A stretch of DNA of 64,000 nt, taken from contig NZ_FWFO01000001.1 in NCBI RefSeq assembly GCF_900172225.1, forward strand, positions 930,001-994,000, given 5' to 3'. The position numbers and the translations under genes are program-made. Numbering within the stretch: the stretch's first letter is position 1; every line of letters starts with the position of its first letter. This DNA comes from Falsiruegeria litorea R37. Its GTDB lineage: Bacteria; Pseudomonadota; Alphaproteobacteria; Rhodobacterales; Rhodobacteraceae. Below are positions 37,921-46,417 of the stretch, piece after piece. The notes beneath the pieces are model-generated. The model saw only the letters and a list, made by a program, of their open reading frames with translations. It was not told the origin of the DNA and ran no database searches.

Positions 37921-38913
37921 TTATTGCTTTGCCGCAGGGTGTATATCCGGGAATGAAACCTTGAAAGCAGCGCCAGCATCGGTGGGGATCACGGCAATGT
38001 CGGCGCCATGAGCCTGCAGCAGGTTGCGCACGGTGGGCAGGCCCATGCCTGTGCCGCCTGTATCACGGCGAGAGGTAAAGAAGGGTTCAAACACATGAGG
38101 TCGGTTGCCGGACGATATGCCAGGACCGTTGTCGGTGATTGTCAGGGCCAGACCGCTTTCGATTTGACTGGCATCCACGGAGACCCGCGTCGCGCCATGT
38201 TGCGCGGCATTGTCCAGCAAATGCGTGAGAACGATTTGCAACCCTTGTGGGGCAAGAGGCAGGGAGATGTCCTCTCCCGTCAGGTGTACATCCACCTCGG
38301 GGTGAGCTGTGCGCAAGAGCGGCTCTATTCCTTGCAGCTGGCAAGTCCCGTGGTGGGCAGGTTCCCGTGCTGCTGCGATACGGTGTAGCGCGTTCAGCTG
38401 ATCTTGCATCTGTTGGTTGGCTCCTTGGATCTGCGCCACCAATTGCCGATCCTCAGAGCTCAGGTCCGGGCTGTCTTCAAGCAGTTCCGCAGCAGCGTGG
38501 ACGGCTGAGACCGGCGTTTTCAGCTCATGTGTCACATGATCGGCAAAAGTGCGGATCGAGGCCTCGCGCCGCTGCAGGGTTTGTGCCATCTCCAGCACGT
38601 TTTGTCCCAATCGGTGAAGTTCTTGCGTGCCATAGTGATTGAGAGGGTCCGCTCCTTCGGATTGGCCCCTGCGCACCGCCTCGGCCCGGCGCGACAGCTC
38701 GAACACGGGCCGTGCCAAGAGGCGGACAAGCAGCGCACCCAGGACCAGCGTGGCCAAGCCAATCCCAGCGGCCAACAGGATCGCAGCGGGGCGAAAACCG
38801 ATCTCTGGCCCGAGGTAACGCAGCGCCACAAGCCCTGCGAGCGACAACCCCAAGGTACCCGCCAATGCGCCACCCAAGACGAACCAGAGCGAGGGGCGCC
38901 ACTTTCCCCTCAT
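37921..38913 (-). CDS. Sensor histidine kinase with minimal periplasmic domain
   Basis: A 330-residue kinase. Two transmembrane helices (~residues 9-31 and 42-65) are separated by only about a dozen residues, so it resembles intramembrane-sensing kinases. A HAMP-like linker follows, then the dimerisation box HVTHELKTPVSAVHAAAELL with the phospho-accepting His (~residue 129) and the ATPase boxes VLTHLLDNAAQHG (N), DNGPGISSG (G1) and GGTGMGLPTVRNLL (G2). The start overlaps the response-regulator stop by four bases. The membrane protein encoded upstream in the operon may provide the input. Confidence 0.92.
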   Translation of the reverse strand: MRGKWRPSLWFVLGGALAGTLGLSLAGLVALRYLGPEIGFRPAAILLAAGIGLATLVLGALLVRLLARPVFELSRRAEAVRRGQSEGADPLNHYGTQELHRLGQNVLEMAQTLQRREASIRTFADHVTHELKTPVSAVHAAAELLEDSPDLSSEDRQLVAQIQGANQQMQDQLNALHRIAAAREPAHHGTCQLQGIEPLLRTAHPEVDVHLTGEDISLPLAPQGLQIVLTHLLDNAAQHGATRVSVDASQIESGLALTITDNGPGISSGNRPHVFEPFFTSRRDTGGTGMGLPTVRNLLQAHGADIAVIPTDAGAAFKVSFPDIHPAAKQ

Positions 38914-39587
38914 GCGGGCCAGGGGCGCAGGCGCAAGCCGACACCATGCACGCTTTCAACGGCATCACTCCAGCCCGCGTCTGCCAGCTTACGACGAAGA
39001 TTACGCAGGTGGCTATCAAGTGTTCGGTCAGAGACTGGGCTTCCCACGCCATAGATAGCGTCCGTCAGTTGGGACCGGGACAGGACATGATCAGGCCGTT
39101 GCATCAATGCCTGCAAGATCTGCGCTTCGGTGCGGGTCAGGGGGACAGGGGTGTCCTTAACAGCGCAATGGTGACGGTTGGGGTCCAGCGTCAACTCGCC
39201 ATGCCGATGGGGGCTGTTCGCGGGCGCGCGGTGGCTGCGTTTCAGGATCGACTTGATCCGCGCCACCAGTTCGCGCGGGCTGAACGGCTTGGTGACATAG
39301 TCATCGGCCCCCAGTTCCAGCCCCAGAATGCGGTCGATCTCGTCATCTCGGGCGGTCAGAAACAGGATCGGCACATCAGACGTCTGGCGCAGGCGGCGAC
39401 AGACCTCGAGCCCGTCAAGCTCGGGAAGACCGACATCGAGCACGATCAGGTCGGGGGTATCGCGGGTGGCCGAGACCAGCGCCTGCTGCCCGTTCGAGGC
39501 GGTCGCGACCTGATATCCGGCCCGGGTCAAGGTCAGGGTCAGCAGCTCGCGCAGGCGCGGGTCGTCATCAACGACGAGGATATTCAT
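38910..39587 (-). CDS. OmpR/PhoB-family response regulator
   Basis: A 225-residue two-domain regulator. The receiver has the acidic pair DDDP at residues 7-10, the phospho-acceptor Asp in LIVLDVGLPELDG (~residue 51) and the Lys in YVTKPFSPRELV. The C-terminal winged helix includes LTRTEAQILQALMQRPDHVL and DRTLDSHLRNLRRKL. It is encoded between the DUF4153-like membrane protein (20-bp overlap) and its cognate kinase (4-bp overlap). Target genes cannot be named; katG lies downstream but in no clear regulatory relation. Confidence 0.94.
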   Translation of the reverse strand: MNILVVDDDPRLRELLTLTLTRAGYQVATASNGQQALVSATRDTPDLIVLDVGLPELDGLEVCRRLRQTSDVPILFLTARDDEIDRILGLELGADDYVTKPFSPRELVARIKSILKRSHRAPANSPHRHGELTLDPNRHHCAVKDTPVPLTRTEAQILQALMQRPDHVLSRSQLTDAIYGVGSPVSDRTLDSHLRNLRRKLADAGWSDAVESVHGVGLRLRPWPA

Positions 39588-41076
39588 GGCTGACCTCTGC
39601 TTGATCCATGACCGAGTTCATGCTGGCGAGATTATCCAGCACCCGCCAGCTCCGAAAGCCCCAATCCCGCCAACCTTCGATCTGAGGGGCGGCGACGTCA
39701 CAACCGGGAACGTCCTGAAGAGATGCTGCTGCCATGGGGCCAAATTGGCAGGCGTAATAGGTGTCTACATCGCCAGCTCGGGACAGGTTGGAGCGCACGA
39801 TCAGATCCGCGAAGTTCACGAAAGCACAGGCATAGAGAACGCCCAGGCCCAAGGCAGTGCACCGAGCCAGCAGCCAGAGGTTCGACCTGGAGCGCCAGAT
39901 TTGCCAGGCCACCAGCATCAGCCCGATGGCAACCACCCCCATCCAGATCGCGGCATGCACGCGAAGGTAGGTCAGGCCGTAGACCGAGGTGTAGAGCTCG
40001 AGCCGCAGAAGCGATGACAGGACCAGGGCCACGTTCTGGGCCAACCACAGCATCAGCAACGGTTTGAGCCAGCCTTTGGTGCCCAGATGGGGCCGCGCCG
40101 CCAAGGCAAAGCCCCCCGCCAGCAATGCGGTGATCAGCAGTGGATAGGCGCCCCGGTGAGCGTATGCGGCGTAACTCATCCCCTCAGGCAGGCTGGCCCC
40201 GCCCCAGAGGTAGAGGGCATCAAGGGCGGTTTGCACGGCCAACAACAGATTGAAAGTAACCAGCGCATTGCCGGTGCTGGCCTTGTTCACGCCCCATGTG
40301 CTTGGGTCAAAGAGGCCCGAGAACGCCCCGGGTTTGCGGGGATAGGTCTGGCGTTGCGGCAGCGGGGGAACCACCAATGGCCAGATCAAAAGCGCCATAC
40401 CGGTCCAGAACAGCAGGCGGCTAAGGGCATATTCCGGGTCGAAATTGCCCAAGCGGATGGCGTTTGTCCAATGCAGCAAGATCGGATTGGCCTCGATCAG
40501 CAATGCACCCAGAACCAGCAACCCGCCCAAGGGGAAGCCCCAGGCGCGCAGGGCTGCGTTGAACCCAAAGGCCGCGCCCTGTTGCTGGCGCGGGGCGGCG
40601 ACCCGGTGCCGCCCACTCCAAAGGTCGCGCGCGCCCCGCAGCGGCACCGAGCGGAGAATGAGGCCACCGGTGCGGGCGATCTGGGCCAGCGTTGCCCTGT
40701 CCCCCAGGGCGATCCAGGCCAGGCTGCCCAAGAGCCCCAAGGTCAGAAAGAAAACCGATAGCGCCTGCAGATGCTCCACGGCCGGAAGGCTGCCCACGGC
40801 CAGGAGAGAGGCGGGGCCGGACCAGTTCACCTTTGGTTTGCGCAAGAGCCAGACCGCGGCAAGGATGGCCGCCGCAAAGATCACCAGCGACAGCCCCTTG
40901 GGATGGTCGAAGAACAGAAAGTCCGCAAGTGCGGTTAGTCCGACCAGACCCGCCGACCAGGGCGCGCGCGTGATGCCTGTGCTGCGCTCGGGCTTTTGTC
41001 TGGGTGAATCCTCCAGCCACCAGCTGTCTTGCGCAATCGATGCGGGAAGCCCGCGGATCTCCAATGTTCGTGTCAT
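39568..41076 (-). CDS. DUF4153/DUF4173-like polytopic membrane protein
   Basis: A 502-residue protein with about eleven predicted hydrophobic segments and the family block LWGGASLPEGMSYAAYAHRG followed by PLLITALLAGGFALA. A soluble C-terminal region of about 60 residues with two Cys (YACQFGPMAA, DVPGCDV) is probably extracytoplasmic. The start at 41076 follows gagggac. It is the first gene of the operon with a response regulator and a kinase whose own sensor region is tiny, so it may be the sensing partner; that is inference. No transport or enzyme motif is evident. Confidence 0.78.
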   Translation of the reverse strand: MTRTLEIRGLPASIAQDSWWLEDSPRQKPERSTGITRAPWSAGLVGLTALADFLFFDHPKGLSLVIFAAAILAAVWLLRKPKVNWSGPASLLAVGSLPAVEHLQALSVFFLTLGLLGSLAWIALGDRATLAQIARTGGLILRSVPLRGARDLWSGRHRVAAPRQQQGAAFGFNAALRAWGFPLGGLLVLGALLIEANPILLHWTNAIRLGNFDPEYALSRLLFWTGMALLIWPLVVPPLPQRQTYPRKPGAFSGLFDPSTWGVNKASTGNALVTFNLLLAVQTALDALYLWGGASLPEGMSYAAYAHRGAYPLLITALLAGGFALAARPHLGTKGWLKPLLMLWLAQNVALVLSSLLRLELYTSVYGLTYLRVHAAIWMGVVAIGLMLVAWQIWRSRSNLWLLARCTALGLGVLYACAFVNFADLIVRSNLSRAGDVDTYYACQFGPMAAASLQDVPGCDVAAPQIEGWRDWGFRSWRVLDNLASMNSVMDQAEVSHEYPRR

Positions 41077-41164
41077 GTCCCTCGCCTTTTTGTTGTTGGC
41101 TTGGGATTGTCATGACAGGCGCGGGTGCAGGACCCGCGCAGCAGTTGTGCAGAATTCGTGCAGA

Positions 41165-41914
41165 TCAGAGGGGTCGCGCGAACAGCCGTCCGAATTCGGG
41201 GCGCGGATCAGCCACGCCGCTCAGGCGCAGCATGTGCCAGGCCAGCGCCTGATTGCTTGTGATTACCGGAACCCCAGCCTGTGCTTCTGCCTGAGGGATA
41301 ATGTCAAGGCAGCGCAGGTTGGTGCAGGAGATCACGACCGCATCGCAGTCCGCGCCTTGTGTCACCGCGTCAACTGCATTCAGGATGGCCTTGGGCGTGA
41401 TCCGGGCCACCACACGGTCATCGCTTTCCTCGAATGAACCGAAGCTGGTGATGGTGTTTCCAGCGTCTTCCAGCTTGTCCCGCATTTGTGCTGACACTTC
41501 GGGCAAATAGGGCGTGACAAAGCCCAGCCGGGTTGCTTCCAGCGCCTTGCAGGCTGCGATGATGGCACTAAGCGGGTCGGTGACGCGCGCCTCGGGGCGC
41601 GCGGATTGGATGGCATCGCGTACCCCATCGGGCCCGATCACGGTCGAGGCCGAGGTGCAGCCATAGCCGATCACGTCGAATTGCAGCGACGAGGGGAACA
41701 GGCTGGCCGCGGCAGGCAGATCAGCCGCCATCTGTTTCAGGGTTTCGGGACGAATCTCGGGCACCATCGGGATGCGATTGTGATAAAGCGCTACACCCGG
41801 CACGTGTGTCATTCGCGCGAATTCCTGCTCCAGCGTTTCGTCGGTTTCCAGAACCACGACGCCCAGATTGGCGCGCGTTCCGATCCCCGCGTCCGTGTCG
41901 AATGGCAGTTTCAT
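41165..41914 (-). CDS. Asp/Glu racemase-superfamily enzyme (maleate isomerase / arylmalonate decarboxylase type)
   Basis: A 249-residue enzyme with the two catalytic cysteines of the superfamily, in DVIGYGCTSASTVIG (~residue 75) and VVISCTNLRCLDII (~residue 190). Family members are maleate cis-trans isomerase, arylmalonate decarboxylase, and EutA of ectoine-utilisation clusters. The start at 41914 (MKLPFDTDAG) follows gaggggga; another Met codon precedes it. It is the last of four catabolic genes transcribed from 45423 on the minus strand. The substrate may be a dicarboxylate or amino acid formed by the other enzymes. Confidence 0.82.
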   Translation of the reverse strand: MKLPFDTDAGIGTRANLGVVVLETDETLEQEFARMTHVPGVALYHNRIPMVPEIRPETLKQMAADLPAAASLFPSSLQFDVIGYGCTSASTVIGPDGVRDAIQSARPEARVTDPLSAIIAACKALEATRLGFVTPYLPEVSAQMRDKLEDAGNTITSFGSFEESDDRVVARITPKAILNAVDAVTQGADCDAVVISCTNLRCLDIIPQAEAQAGVPVITSNQALAWHMLRLSGVADPRPEFGRLFARPL

Positions 41915-41925
41915 CACATTCCCCC

Positions 41926-43092
41926 TCAGATCACCGGCAACTCAGGCGCGGCGCGGCGGCTCAGCAGGCGCGGTGCGCCGTCCTGAATCACCAGATTTTC
42001 TTCATGCACCATGGTGCGGCCATCCGCGTAGCTCAGTGATGGCTCCAGCGTGATCACCATACCCTCTTGCAGGGTCGTGTCGTCAAATTCCGCGTGCGAG
42101 GGCCATTCCGTCAACTGCATACCCAGCCCATGTCCCAGGCGCCCCACATTCGCGTCTTGGTCGTCCAGCTCGGCAATCACCATACGCATGGCATGGAACA
42201 GATCGCGGCAGGTGGTGCCAGGGCGGGCGGCGTTCAGACCGGCCTCGGTTGCGCGCCAGAGCACGTCATAGGCACGGTGGGACGCATCGTCGGCTTGGGC
42301 GATGGCAAAGTTGCGATCAAAGTCGCAGAAATAGCCGTCAAACGTCGCACCGGTGTCCAGCATCAGGATGTCGCCCGCCTGTAAAGGCCGGCGCGAGGGC
42401 GGAGAGATCACGTCGTGATAGCCCCCCTGGTCGGCACCGCCCACAAGATAGGGAACATCATCTGCGCCAAGCATCAGCGCACTGCGGCGAAAGGCGCGAA
42501 AGACATCCTCGAGCGGCGTGCCTTCGCGGGCGAACTCTGGGACAGTGTCAAACGTGTCCGAGCCGATGGCGCAGATATGGGCAAGCTTTGCGATCTCGGC
42601 CTCGGACTTCACCATCCGCAACTGGCGGATCAGGCCGGTCGCATCTTTGACGCGAATGTCCGGCAGGCCTGCCATCAGGCGTTCATAGTCGCCAAGTGGC
42701 ATCCGCAAGCCGGTTTCGTGACCCTTCAGGATGCCCAATGTTTGCCGAGATGCGTTCAACGGCCCCAGCAGATCGAGCAGCAGCGAAATGCCGTCATCAT
42801 CCGGGTTCGGCGCATCCCAGGTTCGAATGTCGCGGACACATGTGCGCCCCATCAGGTCGGCGCCGATGCCGGGGATCACGGCCACCGGCTCCCCTGAACG
42901 GGGCAGATACAGGAACCATGGTCGGGTGGGGCTCTGCCAGAACAGGGTGTGAAAGCCACTGAAATAGCGCACGTCGGGTTCGCTGAGCAGCAGGATACCG
43001 TCGAACCCCTGCTGCGCCATCAGGTCTTGCGCCTTGCTCAGTCGGGTTTCGAACTCTGATTGTTCAAAGCCGCGCGCGGGTGTTTCAGGCAT
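41926..43092 (-). CDS. M24 family metallopeptidase (Xaa-Pro/creatinase/ectoine-hydrolase-like)
   Basis: A 388-residue protein with an N-terminal creatinase-like domain (GILLLSEPDVRYFSGFHT) and a C-terminal pita-bread domain. Metal ligands are visible as the two Asp in LDTGATFDGYFCDFDRNF, His in GHGLGMQLTEWP, Glu in ITLEPSLSY and Glu in VHEENLVI. Relatives include prolidase and the ectoine hydrolase DoeA. The start at 43092 (MPETPARGF) has a gagggg site and overlaps the ammonia-lyase gene by 8 bp. It probably hydrolyses an amide or cyclic amidine bond in the substrate of this operon. Confidence 0.85.
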   Translation of the reverse strand: MPETPARGFEQSEFETRLSKAQDLMAQQGFDGILLLSEPDVRYFSGFHTLFWQSPTRPWFLYLPRSGEPVAVIPGIGADLMGRTCVRDIRTWDAPNPDDDGISLLLDLLGPLNASRQTLGILKGHETGLRMPLGDYERLMAGLPDIRVKDATGLIRQLRMVKSEAEIAKLAHICAIGSDTFDTVPEFAREGTPLEDVFRAFRRSALMLGADDVPYLVGGADQGGYHDVISPPSRRPLQAGDILMLDTGATFDGYFCDFDRNFAIAQADDASHRAYDVLWRATEAGLNAARPGTTCRDLFHAMRMVIAELDDQDANVGRLGHGLGMQLTEWPSHAEFDDTTLQEGMVITLEPSLSYADGRTMVHEENLVIQDGAPRLLSRRAAPELPVI

Positions 43093-44272
43093 CGTGCCCC
43101 TCCATGATGCGGGCATAAATCTCGGGGTCGGTGACCCCTTCGGAGCCGATCAGCAGAACGCGCGAGGTCTGGTTCAGCCCAAGCGCGGATTTGAGGGTGT
43201 CAGTCTGACATGCGGCAATCACGGCGGCCAGCCCGGCGACCGCACTTTCACCTGCTTCGATGGGGTCTTCGCCGTTCTGCGGACGGGCCAGCATGCGGAC
43301 GGTTGGGGCGACAATACTGTCCGGGATGGTCAGGTAGTCGCTGGCCTCCTGGCTCAGTATTTCCCAAGCCATGGGTGACGGTTCACCGCAGCTGAGACCG
43401 GCCATAATGGTCTCTTCCTGAATGGCGAAATTTGTGGCAGCCCCGGCCTTGGCGCTTTCATAGAGGCAGGCAGCCAGTTCGGGTTCCACCACGACCACGC
43501 GCGGACTGCTGTCGCCCCAATACTGGCGCAGGCCTGCGGCGACTGAGGCGGCCAATCCGCCAACGCCGCCCTGCAGGAACACGTGAGTAGGGGCCTGCTC
43601 CATCGCCTCGCAGGCCTCGCGCGTCATCACGCCATAGCCCGCCATCACATCGCGTGGTGGCTCGGTGTAGCCGGGCCATGAGGTGTCGGACACCACATAC
43701 CAGCCGTTCTGCTCGGCCTCTTCGCGCGCCAAGGCGACCGAGGCGTCATAGTCGCCGGTGATGCGGATGATCTCTGCTCCCAACTCGCGCATGGCCACGG
43801 CACGACCTTCGCTGACTTCGGCGTGGATGTAGATGCGGCAGGGCGCGCCCAGGCGTTGGCAGCCCCAGGCCAGTGAACGGCCGTGGTTGCCATCGGTGGC
43901 CGACACAAGCGTGATCTTGGCGCAGTCGTCGCGGTACTTGCCAGTGCTGATATCGGCGAGTGTCACTTCAGTTCCCAAACGCTCGGACAGAACGCGCTGC
44001 AACACGCGCATCGCCGCGTAAGACCCGCCAAGCGCCTTGAAACTGCCAAGGCCGAACCGCGGGCCTTCGTGTTTGTAATGGATCGCGCCCAGGCCCAATT
44101 CTTTGGACAATCCGTCCAGAGATGCCAATGGTGTCTCAGTATAACCCGGCCAACTGGTGATCTCGGTCACGGCGCGTGAGAAATCGGCGGGGGACAGCAC
44201 AGTTGTTGCCGCGTCACCTGCGTCGGGTGTGCGGTGAACGTGGTGCAGGGTGGCGGTCTGATAAGGGGTCAT
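43085..44272 (-). CDS. Diaminopropionate ammonia-lyase-like PLP enzyme
   Basis: A 395-residue fold-type II PLP enzyme. The cofactor Lys is in FGLGSFKALGGSYAAM (~residue 78), a phosphate loop is seen in LQGGVGGLAASVAAGL, and the stretches GNHGRSLAWGCQRLG and SDTSWPGYTEPPRDVM are typical of diaminopropionate ammonia-lyase rather than threonine dehydratase. The expected reaction is 2,3-diaminopropionate to pyruvate plus two ammonia. It starts 5 bp after the M20 gene and overlaps the M24 gene. The operon may degrade an N-acylated diaminopropionate or a similar amino acid. Confidence 0.85.
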   Translation of the reverse strand: MTPYQTATLHHVHRTPDAGDAATTVLSPADFSRAVTEITSWPGYTETPLASLDGLSKELGLGAIHYKHEGPRFGLGSFKALGGSYAAMRVLQRVLSERLGTEVTLADISTGKYRDDCAKITLVSATDGNHGRSLAWGCQRLGAPCRIYIHAEVSEGRAVAMRELGAEIIRITGDYDASVALAREEAEQNGWYVVSDTSWPGYTEPPRDVMAGYGVMTREACEAMEQAPTHVFLQGGVGGLAASVAAGLRQYWGDSSPRVVVVEPELAACLYESAKAGAATNFAIQEETIMAGLSCGEPSPMAWEILSQEASDYLTIPDSIVAPTVRMLARPQNGEDPIEAGESAVAGLAAVIAACQTDTLKSALGLNQTSRVLLIGSEGVTDPEIYARIMEGHDA

Positions 44273-44277
44273 CGGGG

Positions 44278-45423
44278 TTAGTCCTGTCGTTGTGGCAGCC
44301 GGTCACGAACCAGCTGCGCCCATAGGTTCGCGCCAATCGGCAGCAGGGCGTCGTTGAAATCATAATCCGCCGAATGCAGCGGTTGGCCGTTGCGCCCCTC
44401 GGTCCCGTTGCCCAGGAGGAGGAAGCACCCGGGCACGGCCGCTGCGAAATGGGCGAAATCCTCTGAAAAGCTCATCGGGGTGCGATCGGGGATGGTGTCG
44501 AGGCCCTGCGCACGGGCAGCCTGAACAACGGCCTCTGTTGGGCCGGGCGCGTTGTTGGTTTCGATAAATTCGGTTTTGAACGACACGTCGATTTGCACGT
44601 CATGGGCGGTGGCGATCCCCGCCGCAATCCGGCGCATGTGGCGTTCTATATCCGCCCGGTCTTGCGGTGAGCGCGCCCGCGCATCACCCTTGAGCGTCGC
44701 GTGACCGGGCAGCACGTTTCGCTGCCCGTCGGTCAGAAACTCGGTCACGGACACCACGGCCCCGGCCCCCGGGGCCAGCTTGCGCGAGACAATCGTTTGC
44801 AGCGCCTGCACCAGCTCGGCCCCCACGGTGATCGCGTCCACGCCCGCTTGCGGCATCGACGCATGGCCGCCCTGACCGGTGATGGTCAGTTCAAACAGGC
44901 TCTCGGACGAACAGATCAACCCGGGCCGGGTCGAGACCTGGCCCACCGGTGCGCCGGGCAGGTTGTGGATGGCATAGACCTCTTCGATGGGAAACCGCTC
45001 CAGCACGCCTTCGTCGATCATGGCTTGTGCACCCAACCCATGCTCTTCGTTGGGCTGGAAGAGGAAGACAACGGTGCCGTCGAAATCGGGGTCTTTGGCG
45101 AGGGTTTCAGCAGCCCCAAGCAACATGGTCATATGCCCGTCGTGGCCACAGGCGTGCATGACGCCGGAGGTTTCTGATCCATAATCGAGGCCTGCGATTT
45201 CGGTGATTGGCAGCGCGTCCATATCGGCGCGCAGGCCAATGGTGCGATTGCCGGTGCCCGCGCGCAGGATGCCGACGACGCCCACGCCCTCGTGCACCTC
45301 AAGCCCTAAAGCGCGCAGGTGGTCTGCGACGCGGGTCTTGGTGCGCTCTTCTTGAAACCCAAGCTCGGGTGCGCGGTGAAAGTCGTGTCGCAAGGCGGTC
45401 AGGGCATCAAGGGAGGGGGGCAT
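44278..45423 (-). CDS. M20 family amidohydrolase / N-acyl-amino-acid deacylase
   Basis: A ~381-residue metal-dependent hydrolase of the M20D group (hippurate hydrolase, N-acetyldiaminopimelate deacetylase-like). Metal-site blocks are LRADMDALPITE, MHACGHDGHMTMLLGAAE and FQPNEEHGLGAQAMIDEG, and a C-terminal SEDFAHFAAAVPGCFLLLGN is present. The second ATG (45423) has better spacing to ggag than the first (45429). It is the first gene of the operon and faces the Lrp-type regulator. It should remove an acyl group before the ammonia-lyase acts. Confidence 0.88.
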   Translation of the reverse strand: MPPSLDALTALRHDFHRAPELGFQEERTKTRVADHLRALGLEVHEGVGVVGILRAGTGNRTIGLRADMDALPITEIAGLDYGSETSGVMHACGHDGHMTMLLGAAETLAKDPDFDGTVVFLFQPNEEHGLGAQAMIDEGVLERFPIEEVYAIHNLPGAPVGQVSTRPGLICSSESLFELTITGQGGHASMPQAGVDAITVGAELVQALQTIVSRKLAPGAGAVVSVTEFLTDGQRNVLPGHATLKGDARARSPQDRADIERHMRRIAAGIATAHDVQIDVSFKTEFIETNNAPGPTEAVVQAARAQGLDTIPDRTPMSFSEDFAHFAAAVPGCFLLLGNGTEGRNGQPLHSADYDFNDALLPIGANLWAQLVRDRLPQRQD

Positions 45424-45429
45424 TGTCAT

Positions 45430-45545
45430 ATCTCCACGTAGGTGCTGCGAGTATCCCCCGAATTCGGGTTCAATGAGCGTCGGAGTTCGCTCTGATTGTG
45501 ACGAAAATAGTTGCCATTTGCCGAAATTGATACGAAATTTGGATC
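45430..45545. promoter_or_regulatory. Divergent control region with palindrome, Lrp regulator / catabolic operon
   Basis: The 116-bp gap between the divergent genes contains a perfect 12-bp palindrome cccgaattcggg (45457-45468) and an imperfect A/T-rich inverted repeat ccgaaattgatacgaaatttgg just before the regulator start. Both are plausible sites for an Lrp-type regulator. No binding evidence exists here; the promoters themselves were not resolved. Confidence 0.45.
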
Positions 45546-45995
45546 ATGGACGACAAAGACAAACAGATCCTTCAATTGGTGCAGAGCAACGCACGGCTCA
45601 CGGCTGAGGTGATCAGCCAGGACGTGGGGCTGTCCCCTGCGGCGGTGCAGAAGCGGTTGAAAAAGCTGCGCGAAACCGGGGTGATCGAGCGCGAGATCGC
45701 GGTTGTGTCCCCAGCCAAAGCGGGGCGCGAGCTGACCATCATTGTTGAGGTCATTTTGGAACGCGAGAACCTGGCGCAGCTCGACGCTTTTAAACGCCGT
45801 ATCCGGGCCGCCGAGTGCGTGCAGCAATGTTACTACACCACCGGCGAGGCCGATTTTGTGCTGATCCTGACGGTGGCGGACATCAAGGAATACGAACGTT
45901 TCACCCAGGAGCATTTCTTTGAGCAATCTAACATCAGCCGCTTCAAGACCTCGATCGTGATGGACCGGGTCAAAGTGTCGTTGGACGTGCTTTGA
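45546..45995 (+). CDS. Lrp/AsnC family transcriptional regulator
   Basis: A 149-residue regulator with an N-terminal helix-turn-helix (LTAEVISQDVGLSPAAVQKR, ~residues 19-38) and a C-terminal ligand-binding domain (VLILTVADIKEYERFTQEHF in the RAM fold). Such proteins sense amino acids. It is divergent from the M20/ammonia-lyase/M24/racemase operon and is probably its regulator, as with the Lrp-type DoeX of ectoine catabolism. The start at 45546 (MDDKDKQILQL) is conventional for the family. Confidence 0.92.
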   Translation: MDDKDKQILQLVQSNARLTAEVISQDVGLSPAAVQKRLKKLRETGVIEREIAVVSPAKAGRELTIIVEVILERENLAQLDAFKRRIRAAECVQQCYYTTGEADFVLILTVADIKEYERFTQEHFFEQSNISRFKTSIVMDRVKVSLDVL

Positions 45996-46011
45996 ACGTT
46001 AGGGAAAAGTG

Positions 46012-46329
46012 ATGGAAGTTCTGTTGGAAACTATTGTTGCTCTTGGGGTGATGTTGAGCAGTGCTTTGGAACAATGGGTTCTGGGCTTGTTCTTTGCAGT
46101 GATTGCAGTCGACGCTGTTTTGGGCACTCACCGGAGAAGCTTCCTTGTCTTCGCAGGATTTCAGGTCGTTTTCTTGATTGCGGGCTACTATTGGACACTG
46201 TCGACTTTTGAGCAACAGGACGTCGCAGGGCCATGGGCCTGGGCGCAAGTTGTTGGCATTTGGGCTATTGCTGTCATTGTGGCCCACGCTTGGTTCGCAT
46301 GGCAGTATGTTCGAAGAAGAGCAGCGTAA
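46012..46329 (+). CDS. Small integral membrane protein of unknown function
   Basis: A 105-residue hydrophobic protein with about three transmembrane segments (LETIVALGVMLSSALE, LGLFFAVIAVDAVLG with FLVFAGFQVVFLIAGYYW, and VGIWAIAVIVAHAWFAWQY) and a basic C-terminus (RRRAA). The ATG at 46012 is preceded by aggga at a good distance. It lies 16 bp after the Lrp gene on the same strand and may be co-transcribed. I do not recognise a family. Confidence 0.65.
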   Translation: MEVLLETIVALGVMLSSALEQWVLGLFFAVIAVDAVLGTHRRSFLVFAGFQVVFLIAGYYWTLSTFEQQDVAGPWAWAQVVGIWAIAVIVAHAWFAWQYVRRRAA

Positions 46330-46348
46330 ACCCAAACCCGCACCGGCA

Positions 46349-46407
46349 GAGGGGGCGCTGCCCCCGTCGCTGCGCTCCTCCCCCGGAGTATTTTCAAAAA
46401 GGTGAAG
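46349..46407 (+). repeat. GC-rich REP-like intergenic element, copy 1
   Basis: A palindromic gggggcgctgccccc core is followed by cccccggagtattttcaaaaaggtgaag. The same design (core, CCCCCGG, then TA-TTTT and an A/G-rich tail) recurs at 48470-48521 in the same orientation. It lies between convergent genes and could act as a hairpin terminator. From memory, similar elements are frequent between genes in Rhodobacteraceae. Confidence 0.65.
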
Positions 46408-46417
46408 GGATGGGGGG

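Noticed and set aside
41165-45429. Calling the cluster an ectoine-utilisation operon (eutA, doeA and so on)
   Set aside because: There is no AstE/AspA-type DoeB, no EutB/EutC pair and no ectoine transporter; the PLP gene looks like diaminopropionate ammonia-lyase, so the ectoine names would overreach.
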